64,000 nt of DNA from JANXUR01 sp038229415 (lineage in GTDB: Bacteria > Acidobacteriota > Terriglobia > Terriglobales > Acidobacteriaceae). The notes under the pieces were generated by a model. That model did no database searches. It had not been told where the DNA came from and was given only the letters and a program-made list of their open reading frames with translations. The position numbers were made by a program, and so were the translations under genes. The DNA lies in NCBI GenBank assembly GCA_038229415.1, contig JBBROM010000005.1, positions 124,001 through 188,000 on the forward strand. Direction: 5' to 3'. Positions 50,238 through 58,575 of this stretch are shown here, in pieces (position 1 is the stretch's first letter; each line of letters begins with the position of its first letter).

Positions 50238-51011
50238 ATGCCGAGAACCATGCCACGCATCGCGATTCCCTGGCCGCACTCGAAAGATTTGGCCTACAAC
50301 GAACGCACCCTGCCAGAGTATGAACTCGCGGTGGAGCAGGCGGGCGGGACGGCGGTGCGGATTCCGCTGGACAAGACCCCCGCCGAAGCCATGCAGCTGA
50401 TTTCCACTTGCGATGCCGTGCTGCTGCCAGGGTCGAACGCAGATATGGATCCGGCGAAGTACGAGGCGGCGCGCGATCCGCGGTCGTCGCCCGCCGACCC
50501 CGCCCGCGATACGGTGGATGAGTTGCTGCTGCAGGATGCCTACAACATGCACAAGCCGGTGTTCGGCATCTGCTACGGATTGCAGTCGCTGAACGTGTAT
50601 CGCTCGGGGACGCTGATTCAGCATCTGGAAACGCCCGTTGACCACGAAGTTGGCCGCAAGACGGAGTATGCGCACAAGGTGAACGTGGAGCCGGATTCGC
50701 TGCTGGCGAAGATCGTAGGCACGGAGCCGGTGGTCAGCGAGGGTGCCGAATTCGACGCCAACTCCAGCCATCATCAGGCGGCGGAACGCGCGGGCGATGG
50801 CTTGCGCGTGGTGGCGCGGGCACCCGAAGATGGCGTGATTGAAGCGTTGGAAGGCACCGCACCAGATCATTGGGTGATGGCAGTGCAATGGCATCCCGAG
50901 CGGACGGTCGCAAGCGACGAACCGTCGCGCGCACTGTTCCGCGCGTTTGTGCAGGCGGCGGGCGAGCGCCACACTCAGCTCATCGGCGAGTTTGAATCGG
51001 TGGCGCGATAG
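50238..51011 (+). CDS. class I glutamine amidotransferase-like gamma-glutamyl hydrolase (peptidase C26)
   Basis: Likely gamma-glutamyl-gamma-aminobutyrate hydrolase (PuuD-like) or a relative; 257 aa, cytoplasmic. Nucleophile Cys112 is in FGICYGLQSLNVYRSGTLIQHL, and the His/Glu pair in MAVQWHPERTV. LLPGSNADMDPAKYEA and DEVELL-like (RDTVDELLLQDA) segments match the C26 family. ATG 50238 or 50250 (in frame) could start it. No polyamine genes are near, so the physiological substrate is uncertain. Confidence 0.87.
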   Translation: MPRTMPRIAIPWPHSKDLAYNERTLPEYELAVEQAGGTAVRIPLDKTPAEAMQLISTCDAVLLPGSNADMDPAKYEAARDPRSSPADPARDTVDELLLQDAYNMHKPVFGICYGLQSLNVYRSGTLIQHLETPVDHEVGRKTEYAHKVNVEPDSLLAKIVGTEPVVSEGAEFDANSSHHQAAERAGDGLRVVARAPEDGVIEALEGTAPDHWVMAVQWHPERTVASDEPSRALFRAFVQAAGERHTQLIGEFESVAR

Positions 51012-51101
51012 TCCGGCTGCACTCTTGAGTTGTCATGCTGATGCATGGCTGGCGATTCTGAGGTATGATTTCGGCGACAAGAAGAGTCTCGGGAAGAATC
51101 C

Positions 51102-52223
51102 ATGAAAAGCCTATACAAAAACGATATTCTTGGCGAATCGCCTCGCGTTCTTCCGGTGATTGCGGCCGCGCTGTTGCTGCTGTCTTCCCCGGCATGCGGA
51201 GGCGGCGCGACGATGACACCCACCCCAGTGCCTGCAACGGCCACGTTGCGGCAGGCGGGCGATGCCAAGGGAATCAAGATTGGGGTGGCGGTGCAGTCGA
51301 GCTACTTGAGCGAGGCGCAGTATGCCACCACGCTCGGCACCGAGTTCAGCCAGATTGAGGCCGAGTTCGAGATGAAGTTTGACCCGTCGCATCCGCGGCC
51401 CGATACCGATCCGAATCCGTATGATTTTTCGGGCGGAGAAAAGCTGGTGAGCTTTGCCCAGGCCCACAACATGGCCGTCCGCGGACACACGCTGGTGTGG
51501 CACGACGCGATTCCGATATGGGTGACCAACAGCCACTACACGCCGGCGCAGCTCAACACCATTTTGCAGGGACACATCACCACCGTGATTCAGCACTACA
51601 GCGGCCGGGTGTATGCGTGGGACGTTTACAACGAGGCGTTCAACGATGACGGCACGGTGCAGAGCAGCTTTTGGAATGAGCAGCCGGGCATCGGACTAGC
51701 AGGGCAGGGTACGAAGACGATTGAGCAGGCGTTTCGCTGGGCGCGCGCGGCGGATGCGAACGTCAAGTTGTTTTACAACGACTACAGCGCCGAGACGCTG
51801 AATGCGAAGTCCGACGCGATTTATGCGATGGCCAAGGATTTTCTAGCGCGTGGCGTGCCGCTGAACGGCATCGGCTTTCAACTGCATACCGACCCCAGCT
51901 TTCGCGATTCGGGGACGCTGTCGTCGTTCGCCGCGAACCTGAAGCGCTTTGCCGATCTTGGACTCGAAGTGCAGATTACCGAGTTTGACGTGCGGCTCAG
52001 TAGCAATAGCGCCGACTTACTCAGCCAGCAGGCAAGTGTGTATCAGCAGGTGGCTTCGATCTGCGCCAAGCAGAAGGGCTGCACCGCGATCCAGACGTGG
52101 GGATTTACCGATAAGCATTCGTGGATTCCGAGCTTCTTCAAGGGCTTCGGCTGGGCCCTGCCGTTTGATGAGAGTTACGGGAAGAAGCCAGCGTATACGG
52201 GGTATGCGAAGGGGTTGCAGTAG
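51102..52223 (+). CDS. GH10 endo-1,4-beta-xylanase
   Basis: Secreted glycoside hydrolase family 10 enzyme, 373 aa, for plant xylan. N-terminal hydrophobic region ends SSPACGGG; Cys32 may be a lipid anchor, although the lipobox is imperfect, and a Thr/Pro-rich linker follows. Acid/base Glu178 is in YAWDVYNEAF and nucleophile Glu294 in VQITEFDVRL; RGHTLVWH and WGFTDKHSW are the expected neighbours. The usual ENxMKW of GH10 reads EFEMKF here. There is no carbohydrate-binding module. It stands alone among unrelated genes. Confidence 0.92.
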   Translation: MKSLYKNDILGESPRVLPVIAAALLLLSSPACGGGATMTPTPVPATATLRQAGDAKGIKIGVAVQSSYLSEAQYATTLGTEFSQIEAEFEMKFDPSHPRPDTDPNPYDFSGGEKLVSFAQAHNMAVRGHTLVWHDAIPIWVTNSHYTPAQLNTILQGHITTVIQHYSGRVYAWDVYNEAFNDDGTVQSSFWNEQPGIGLAGQGTKTIEQAFRWARAADANVKLFYNDYSAETLNAKSDAIYAMAKDFLARGVPLNGIGFQLHTDPSFRDSGTLSSFAANLKRFADLGLEVQITEFDVRLSSNSADLLSQQASVYQQVASICAKQKGCTAIQTWGFTDKHSWIPSFFKGFGWALPFDESYGKKPAYTGYAKGLQ

Positions 52224-52246
52224 GGACGGCGAAATCTGCTAACCGG

Positions 52247-52840
52247 TCATGGCGTCGGTGTCATCCACGTTTCGATTAGATTCAACAATTCTCCCACAGC
52301 TGCCAGAGCATCGTCATATTTGACGACTCTTTGGCTGGAAACCCCTGAAGGAGTATGCTTCAGGTGGTTGACTTCTTTGTGAACCAAGTTGAGATTGTCG
52401 CTTGCCCAGCTCGGGTAGCCTTTCTTCACTGTTTTCTGAAGATCCCCTACTGATTCATCCCTTCCAACGATGGTCTGTAGGATGCGGTGCTGGACGACGG
52501 CCGTTCTAAACAAAGCGTTGTTGAAATAAAATCCTGCTACCCACAACCCATCTGTCTTGACTTGGCCTGCCGCGATCTTTAGAGCCCGCTGCTTAACTGG
52601 CACGATATTTATCGCCCTTGTCGTCCGATCCTTAAAGCCGTGTCGTTTCGCTTGGATCAGCGCATAGACCGCGCCAAGAAAATCATCTAGAGAGCCCGCT
52701 AGATCAGGGTCTGCGCTCGCTTTAGGCAATGCTAACAGATTGCCTATCCTATCCGCATAGCCGGAAAGGACCGAATATGTGGGATCAGTGCGATCTAGCT
52801 CAAAGTATTCATTATCTACTTTTGGGAGTGATGATGTCAT
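52247..52840 (-). CDS. uncharacterised cytoplasmic protein
   Basis: A 197-aa protein of unknown family. ATG 52840 is preferred over a TTG at 52861. It is mostly helical by eye (LSGYADRIGNLLALPKA, DDFLGAVYALIQAKRHGF, FNNALFRTAVVQHRILQTIVG, NLNLVHKEVNHLKHTPSG). The base composition is less GC-rich than its neighbours, which suggests recent acquisition. It lies between the xylanase and peptidase genes with no partner. Confidence 0.5.
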   Translation of the reverse strand: MTSSLPKVDNEYFELDRTDPTYSVLSGYADRIGNLLALPKASADPDLAGSLDDFLGAVYALIQAKRHGFKDRTTRAINIVPVKQRALKIAAGQVKTDGLWVAGFYFNNALFRTAVVQHRILQTIVGRDESVGDLQKTVKKGYPSWASDNLNLVHKEVNHLKHTPSGVSSQRVVKYDDALAAVGELLNLIETWMTPTP

Positions 52841-52897
52841 CGTATCGCCGATTCTTTCCAAGAATATATGACGGTTGCTGTTAAATTCAATTCTATT

Positions 52898-54472
52898 CTA
52901 CTTCCTCACCGTTGGATACTCAATCCCTAGTTGCTCCAGATACGTTTTGTACTTCGTGGGGTCGTAGTAATACTTCTTCATCTCGTCGCGGAACTTTGCC
53001 ATCTTTTCTTTGTTCAGTTCAATGGCGGGCTGGTCGGTGGGTTCCAGCAGCGGGGTGTACTTTATGTCCTTGGTCTGGACGTCGCGGAAGTAGTCCCAAG
53101 CCTGCTTGACTAAGTCGGGCGTCAGCAGAAAGTCGAGCGCCGTAGTAGCCTGCACCTTCGCGCCCGCGGCCGAGCCTTTGTGGGCGATGGGCGTAGCTTC
53201 GGCGACCGCGTCCACCCAACTGTGGCCGGGCGTGTTGGGAATGTTCGCGGGATAACGCATGTACACCATGGGCACGTTCCAACTAATGTCGCCAACATCG
53301 TCCGAGCCGGAGCCTTCTGGCTGGTCGGGGTTGGGCGGCTTTAGCGCTTCCACCTTGGACTTCAGCCCCTCGACCTTGGCTCCGATTTCTTTCTGCAGCG
53401 CCTTCGCAAGAGTCTGGTCAGCGTCGCTCCAAGTGGGCATGCCGACACGTTCGATGTTCTTCTGCTGCACCTCCGCAATGACCTTGCTAAAGTGCGGCGG
53501 CCATGCGGAACCAACCACGCGCTTGGTGAAGGTGGTGGAGGTCATCATGCTGGCGGCCTTGGCCATAGTGTCGCCCAGTTCGTAGAGTTCCTTGATGTGC
53601 GCGTAGTCGAGCTCACGGAAGTAGTACCAGACGCTGGCCTCGCTGGGCACCACATTAGGCTGGTCGCCGCCGTTGACGATCACGTAATGTGAGCGCTGCT
53701 GCAGGCGCAGATGTTCGCGGCGAAAGTTCCAGCCGGTATCCATGAGTTCGACGGCGTCGAGCGCGGAGCGTCCCGCCCACGGCGCGCCCGCCGCGTGTGC
53801 AGCCTTGCCATGGAACAGATACTGCACCGAGACAAGTCCGAGCGGTCCGAAGGACTGACCATAACTCGTGGTGAATTCGGAGTCCACGTGAGTGCCGAGC
53901 ATGATGTCCACATCCTTGAACATACCCGCGCGGACGAAGTACGCCTTAGTGCCGAGTAACTCTTCGGCGATGCCGGGATACACCTTGAGTGTGCCCGCGA
54001 TGTGATGCTTCTGCATCAACTCCTTGAGCACGATGGCAGCGGTGACGTTCACGGCCATGCCGGTGTTGTGGCCTTCGCCATGGCCGGGCGCGCCTTCGAT
54101 AATGGGGTCGTGATAAGCGACGCCGGGCTTCTGGGAGGCGCGGGGAATGCAGTCCACGTCGGTGATGAATCCGATCACAGGCTTGCTGTTGCCATAGGTT
54201 GCGACCCACGCCGTAGGTACGCCCGCAACGCCGCGCTCCACGGTAAATCCATTCTTTTCGAGAATCGCGGTGAGGTAGCGCGAGGTTTCGAATTCCTGAA
54301 AGCCGAGTTCGCCGAAGCTGAAGATCTGGTCGACCATCTGTTGGACGAAGATCTGGCGATGCTCGACCTCGGCTAGCGCTTCCTGCTTCAGAGCGTCTAG
54401 CGAAGGCTGGGTTTGGGCGGACGCGGCGAGCGCGCTGAACAGGAAGAGAGTGGCGATGAAGCGACGAAACAT
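52898..54472 (-). CDS. exported M20-family amidohydrolase (AbgB-like)
   Basis: Metallopeptidase or amidohydrolase of 524 aa. ATG 54472 gives a signal peptide (FIATLFLFSALAASAQ). Family features include FITDVDCIP, PGHGEGHNTGMAV, the catalytic YPGIAEELLG and GTHVDSEF segments, and the dimerisation region VSVQYLFHGKAAHAAGAPWAGRSALDAVELM. The order matches aminobenzoyl-glutamate-hydrolase-like M20 members, but it is exported. It is probably a periplasmic peptidase or amidase of unknown substrate. A repeat lies upstream. Confidence 0.85.
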   Translation of the reverse strand: MFRRFIATLFLFSALAASAQTQPSLDALKQEALAEVEHRQIFVQQMVDQIFSFGELGFQEFETSRYLTAILEKNGFTVERGVAGVPTAWVATYGNSKPVIGFITDVDCIPRASQKPGVAYHDPIIEGAPGHGEGHNTGMAVNVTAAIVLKELMQKHHIAGTLKVYPGIAEELLGTKAYFVRAGMFKDVDIMLGTHVDSEFTTSYGQSFGPLGLVSVQYLFHGKAAHAAGAPWAGRSALDAVELMDTGWNFRREHLRLQQRSHYVIVNGGDQPNVVPSEASVWYYFRELDYAHIKELYELGDTMAKAASMMTSTTFTKRVVGSAWPPHFSKVIAEVQQKNIERVGMPTWSDADQTLAKALQKEIGAKVEGLKSKVEALKPPNPDQPEGSGSDDVGDISWNVPMVYMRYPANIPNTPGHSWVDAVAEATPIAHKGSAAGAKVQATTALDFLLTPDLVKQAWDYFRDVQTKDIKYTPLLEPTDQPAIELNKEKMAKFRDEMKKYYYDPTKYKTYLEQLGIEYPTVRK

Positions 54473-54531
54473 GGACGGCCTCCGGGTTGCATCACTATAG
54501 ACGATGATTCTTGCTTTGGCGACGGGAAACA

Positions 54532-54596
54532 CAAGGTCCCTCCACTACGCCATGCTGCCCGCATTGCGGACAGCATGGCCCCGGTCGGGATGACAC
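54532..54596. repeat. interspersed repeat, GGTCCCTCCACT...GGTCGGGATGACAC family
   Basis: Second full copy of the element at 2677-2740. The middle is a hairpin with arms GCCATGCTG (54549-54557) and CAGCATGGC (54571-54579). It lies between the ispF stop side and the M20 start. Confidence 0.65.
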
Positions 54597-54605
54597 GCTT
54601 GGGGT

Positions 54606-55079
54606 TTAGCTGCCGACCTTCATCAGCAGAACGACAGCATGGCACTGGGCGGCGTGATCCACGTTGAGGCCTTCGGGAGTCTTGGCCTTGATGCCGACGG
54701 CGTTGGGTTCGATGCCGAGCAACTCGGCGACATGTTCGCGGATCGTCTGCGCGTGCGGCCCGATCTTGGGAGCGGCCATCACCAGCGAGGTATCCACGTT
54801 GCCAACGCGGAATCCCGCTTCTTCCACGCGGCGCAGGGCCTCGGCGAGAAATACGGCGGAGTCGGCCCCCTTCCATTTGGGGTCGGAGGGCGGAAAGAGC
54901 GCGCCGATGTCGGGTGCAGCCACAGCTCCTAGTAGTGCGTCGGTGATGGCGTGGAGCAGCAGGTCGCCATCGGAGTGGCCACCGAGTCCGTGGGTGTGAT
55001 GCAAACGCACGCCGCCGACGATCAGCGGAATGCCAGGTTTGAACTCGTGCGAATCGAAGCCGTAGCCAATGCGGAACAT
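54606..55079 (-). CDS. ispF: 2-C-methyl-D-erythritol 2,4-cyclodiphosphate synthase
   Basis: Zinc enzyme of the MEP isoprenoid pathway. 157 aa. GFDSHEF (Asp/His metal ligands) and GGHSDGDLLLHAITDALLGA are intact, as is ALFPPSDPKWKGADS. The C-terminal KAKTPEGLNVD lies where KATTTE-type sequence is usual. ispD follows upstream after a 77-nt gap containing the GTTTCAGG repeat, so the two may or may not be one operon. Confidence 0.95.
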   Translation of the reverse strand: MFRIGYGFDSHEFKPGIPLIVGGVRLHHTHGLGGHSDGDLLLHAITDALLGAVAAPDIGALFPPSDPKWKGADSAVFLAEALRRVEEAGFRVGNVDTSLVMAAPKIGPHAQTIREHVAELLGIEPNAVGIKAKTPEGLNVDHAAQCHAVVLLMKVGS

Positions 55080-55087
55080 GTCACGTC

Positions 55088-55119
55088 CAGTTTCAGGTTT
55101 CGGGTTTCAGGTTTCAAGT
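55088..55119. repeat. GTTTCAGG-rich leader repeat before ispF
   Basis: The twin of 30203-30234 (31 of 32 positions the same), placed just before the ispF start codon on its coding strand. Confidence 0.7.
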
Positions 55120-55156
55120 ACGAAATCTGCCAAACTGCCACTTCGTTCGGTGTGAC

Positions 55157-55879
55157 CTAACTCTTCAGGTAGAACTCGGCCAGCGCTAAATCGCTGGGCT
55201 GGGTGATCTTGATATTGCGGGACGACCCCATTACCACGGCGACTTCATGGCCTAGATGTTCGACGACCGACGCCTCGTCAGTGCCTTGAAATCCCTCGGC
55301 CTTGGCCTGCGCGAAGGCCCGTTTCAGCAGTCCGCAGCGGAAGCCTTGCGGGGTTTGAGCCAGCACAATTTTTTCGCGCGGAATGGTCGCGTGGATGAGC
55401 GCGCCGTCGGCGGTGCGATCCACCTGCTTGACGGTGTCTACCGCTGGCAGCGCGGCGATGGCCGCGCCATGCTTGGCGGCGGCAGCGATTACGTCTGTGA
55501 TGATGCGCTCGTCCACGAAAGGACGTACCGCGTCATGCACCAGCACGATGTCGTCTTCGTCGCAATCGAGCGCGGCCAAGCCATTGGAAACGGAATCCTG
55601 CCGGGTCTCGCCTCCGACGACGAATCGCAGCGGCTTGGCGGCTAGCAAAGAGTCATCCGCTGACTTGAGGGCTGACTCCAACCCCGGGATTTCGGCTTGA
55701 CGAAGTGCGAGCACGATTTCGGTGACGGCGGGCACAGCGGCGAAGCGTCGCAGGGTGTGGAAGAGGATGGGCTGTCCGCCAATTTCAAGAAACTGCTTGG
55801 AGCGGCTGGGTGCGGGCTTGCCAGCGGCAGCCATGCGGGTTCCTAGACCTGCGGCGGGAATGACGACGAAGACCTTCAT
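55157..55879 (-). CDS. ispD: 2-C-methyl-D-erythritol 4-phosphate cytidylyltransferase
   Basis: Makes CDP-ME in the MEP pathway. 240 aa. VIPAAGLGTRMAAAGKPAPSRSKQFLEIGGQPILFHTL carries the nucleotide loop and the conserved Arg and Lys; VHDAVRPFV, AQTPQGFR and the terminal NIKITQPSDLALAE are canonical. It is transcribed before ispF and divergent from the EAL-HDOD gene (164 nt). Confidence 0.96.
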   Translation of the reverse strand: MKVFVVIPAAGLGTRMAAAGKPAPSRSKQFLEIGGQPILFHTLRRFAAVPAVTEIVLALRQAEIPGLESALKSADDSLLAAKPLRFVVGGETRQDSVSNGLAALDCDEDDIVLVHDAVRPFVDERIITDVIAAAAKHGAAIAALPAVDTVKQVDRTADGALIHATIPREKIVLAQTPQGFRCGLLKRAFAQAKAEGFQGTDEASVVEHLGHEVAVVMGSSRNIKITQPSDLALAEFYLKS

Positions 55880-56043
55880 CGGAGGTCAGTATACGGTTCG
55901 GGCGAATCCGCCACAAACGGCAGGCCTGGGTGCAGTGCGCCAACTTGACTTGCCAACTCAGCGATTTTGGGATTTCCGCAGGCGAGCGGCTTAAGCGGCG
56001 GCGGGCTTCGCCGATAGAACTTGTGAGGATCACCCGTTTCCCT

Positions 56044-57249
56044 ATGCGATTCGTTGCCCGACAGCCCATTTTTGATCGCCAAAAGCACGTTTTTGGGTAT
56101 GAACTGCTGTTTCGTTCCGGCCTAACCGGCGGTTATGACGCAGTGGACGCACGGCAGGCCGCCTGCTCCACGCTTGATACCTCCGTGATGATCGGAGTGG
56201 ACGTGCTGTGCCACGGGACTCGTGCGTTCTTGAACTTTGGCCGCGACGTGCTGGTGAATGGGTACCCTTCGTTTCTTCCGCCAGACCAGGTGGTGGTGGA
56301 GATTCTGGAAGATGTGGTGCCCGATGAAGAAGTGATCGCCGCCTGCCGCAAGCTTAAAGACCAAGGTTATATGCTGGCGCTGGATGATTTCGTGGCACCC
56401 GACGGGCTGGAATCGCTGATTGCGCTGGCGGACATCATCAAGGTGGATGTTCGGCAACTGCCGCCTGACCAATGGGGGCCTATTGCCGCGCAGTTTTCCA
56501 ATCGCGGCATCAAGATGCTGGCGGAAAAGGTGGAGACGCGCGAAGAGTTTGAGCGCCTGCACGCATGTGGCTACCACTACTTTCAGGGATACTTCCTGTC
56601 GCGACCTTCCACCGTGGCGCAACTGGATATTCCGCCGCTACAGGCCAACTATATGCGGCTGCTGCAACTGGTACAGGCTCCGCAACTCGACTTTACCGAA
56701 CTGGAGCACACGGTAAAGCATGAGGCCACGCTTTGCTACCGGTTGTTACGCTACCTGAACTCTTCCGCCTTCGGGTTCCAAAAGGACGTCTCCTCCATCC
56801 GCCACGCCTTGAGCCTGCTGGGCGAGACTGAAGTGCGCCGCTGGATGTGCCTGGTGGCATTGGTCGGCGCGGGGCAGGGGCGTCCGCCGGAACTGGTACG
56901 AACCGCGCTGGTGCGCGCCCGCTTTTGTGAGTTGCTGGCGCAAAAGGCGCATAGGTCTGGCCCACATCTGTTTCTGCTGGGGCTGCTCTCCGCGATGGAC
57001 GCGCTGCTCGATCTTCCCTTGCAGGTCATCCTCGACCGGATGCCGGTGGCCAAGCCGATCAAGGACGCGCTGCTGGGCCAACCGAGTCCGCTGGCGCCGC
57101 TCTACCAGATGGAGCAGTCGTATGAGATGGGCGACTGGGAAGCCTGCCAGCGCGGGGCGGGCGAGTTCCGTATCGCGGAAGAAGAGGTAGCGCAGAGCTA
57201 CGTGCAAGCCGCCGAGTGGGCCGCCGAGCTACAGAGTATGGCGTCGTAG
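56044..57249 (+). CDS. EAL-HDOD (YuxH-like) signalling protein, degenerate EAL
   Basis: A 401-aa cytoplasmic protein. The N-terminal half is an EAL-type fold: FVARQPIFDRQKHVFGYELLFRS, VVVEILEDVVPDEE, LALDDFVAPDG, IIKVDVRQ and LAEKVETREEF. The signature is ELL instead of EAL, and the DDFGxG loop is DDFVAP, so it probably no longer cleaves c-di-GMP. The C-terminal half is an HDOD domain (LLRYLNSSAFGF...SIRHALSLLGETEVRRWMCLVAL). YuxH-like proteins are usually regulators. It separates ispD from the YacL-like gene. Confidence 0.86.
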   Translation: MRFVARQPIFDRQKHVFGYELLFRSGLTGGYDAVDARQAACSTLDTSVMIGVDVLCHGTRAFLNFGRDVLVNGYPSFLPPDQVVVEILEDVVPDEEVIAACRKLKDQGYMLALDDFVAPDGLESLIALADIIKVDVRQLPPDQWGPIAAQFSNRGIKMLAEKVETREEFERLHACGYHYFQGYFLSRPSTVAQLDIPPLQANYMRLLQLVQAPQLDFTELEHTVKHEATLCYRLLRYLNSSAFGFQKDVSSIRHALSLLGETEVRRWMCLVALVGAGQGRPPELVRTALVRARFCELLAQKAHRSGPHLFLLGLLSAMDALLDLPLQVILDRMPVAKPIKDALLGQPSPLAPLYQMEQSYEMGDWEACQRGAGEFRIAEEEVAQSYVQAAEWAAELQSMAS

Positions 57250-57260
57250 CAACGCAACCC

Positions 57261-58340
57261 CTACTCCGCGTTGCCAACCGCCGTCGCGTCGGGTGCGGGC
57301 ACGACGGATGACACACCCGGCGCGGATGGCATTACAGCCGGGCCGCGATGCGCCGACCGCTCGTCGAACTTGCCGAAGATCATCTTTCCTGCTGTGGTCT
57401 GCAAGACCGAGGTGACCGAGACGTCAATGGTCTTGCCGATCATCTTGCGGGCGTTGTCCACCACGACCATGGTGCCGTCGTCCAAATACGCGACGCCCTG
57501 GCTGTACTCCTTGCCTTCCTTCAGGATGAAGACGCGCATGATCTCGCCGGGGAGCACAATGGGCTTGAGCGCGTTAGCCAGCTCGTTGATGTTCAGCACT
57601 TCCACGCCTTGGAGCTGCGCGACCTTATTCAGGTTGAAGTCGTTGGTGACGATTTTGCCCTCATAGACTTTTGCCAGCTCGATCAGCTTCAGGTCTACTT
57701 CGCGGACCATGGGGAAGTCGTCTTCCACAATCTGAATGTTGATGTTGGCGGCCTTTTGCAGCTTCTGCAAAATGTCGAGGCCGCGGCGTCCGCGATTGCG
57801 CTTCAGACCGTCGGCGGAATCGGCCACCATTTGCAACTCCCGCAACACAAACTGCGGAATCACGATGATGCCGTCGAGAAAGCCGGTTTCGGAGATGTCA
57901 GCGATGCGGCCGTCAATAATGACGCTGGTGTCGAGAATTTTGTAGGACTTTTTCTGCTGCTTTTCCGCCCCAAAGATTCCGCCAAGCGCGGCAAGGTTGA
58001 GCAGGTCGCCCTTGTTGGCACCGACGGCGAGGCCGACGTATGCCATCAGCAGCATCACGAGCAACTGCAGAAAGCTCTGAGTGTGTCCGGGGTTGAGGCT
58101 GTTTCGCAGCACCAGGCTGAACAGGTACGCGCCCAGAATGCCGAGCACGCTGCCGATGGCCGCGCCGATCAGCCGCTTTAAGCTGATGAGCCGGACGCGC
58201 GTCTCAAACAGAATGATGGCCAAGCCGATGGCCAGACCAATGCCCGCGTCCCATTCGGGAGGCTGGCTGAAGGGCTGGATAACGTAACAGGCGACCGTGA
58301 CAAGACAAACAAAAATAATGCGTAACAGAATAAGATCCAC
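57261..58340 (-). CDS. PIN-TRAM membrane protein (YacL-like)
   Basis: A 359-aa protein. The N-terminal half has four transmembrane helices (LLRIIFVCLVTVACYVI, IGLAIGLAIILFE, LIGAAIGSVLGILGAYLFSLVL, LLQLLVMLLMAYVGLAVGA). The cytoplasmic half is a PIN nuclease-like domain (ILDTSVIIDGRIADI, LKLIELAKVYEGKIVTNDFNLNKVA) and a TRAM domain (PGEIMRVFILKEGKEYSQGVAYLDDGTMVVV). The length is typical for YacL. In many bacteria yacL precedes ispD-ispF; here the synteny is kept apart from the intervening EAL-HDOD gene. Its RNA target is unknown. Confidence 0.88.
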   Translation of the reverse strand: MDLILLRIIFVCLVTVACYVIQPFSQPPEWDAGIGLAIGLAIILFETRVRLISLKRLIGAAIGSVLGILGAYLFSLVLRNSLNPGHTQSFLQLLVMLLMAYVGLAVGANKGDLLNLAALGGIFGAEKQQKKSYKILDTSVIIDGRIADISETGFLDGIIVIPQFVLRELQMVADSADGLKRNRGRRGLDILQKLQKAANINIQIVEDDFPMVREVDLKLIELAKVYEGKIVTNDFNLNKVAQLQGVEVLNINELANALKPIVLPGEIMRVFILKEGKEYSQGVAYLDDGTMVVVDNARKMIGKTIDVSVTSVLQTTAGKMIFGKFDERSAHRGPAVMPSAPGVSSVVPAPDATAVGNAE

Positions 58341-58509
58341 AACGGCTCCGGCAACCCCCCGGTTGCAATTCGAGACGCCGCACCCAGCGCAGAGTTTCTC
58401 CCGGGGAGGAGAAGAACGTATTCATAGGTTATGAGCGGGCAGCGGTATGAAGAATGAAAACCTGCCCGCCGAGAGTCGCCAAGCAGACCAACTCTCCCCG
58501 CCAGTATAT

Positions 58510-58527
58510 ACCGACCGATAAGTCGGT
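58510..58527. promoter_or_regulatory. operator-like palindrome before the quinone reductase gene
   Basis: Arms ACCGAC (58510-58515) and GTCGGT (58522-58527) with a 6-nt centre, directly after a TATATA tract. The shape suits a TetR-family dimer. It lies 48 nt before the oxidoreductase start. Confidence 0.45.
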
Positions 58528-58575
58528 TTCCGCATGGCCACAGTTTGTAAGGAAACTCTACGATAGTATGTGGGT

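Noticed and set aside
57348..58181. open frame antisense to the YacL-like gene
   Set aside because: Wholly inside a well-supported membrane PIN-TRAM gene; acidic translation without motifs.
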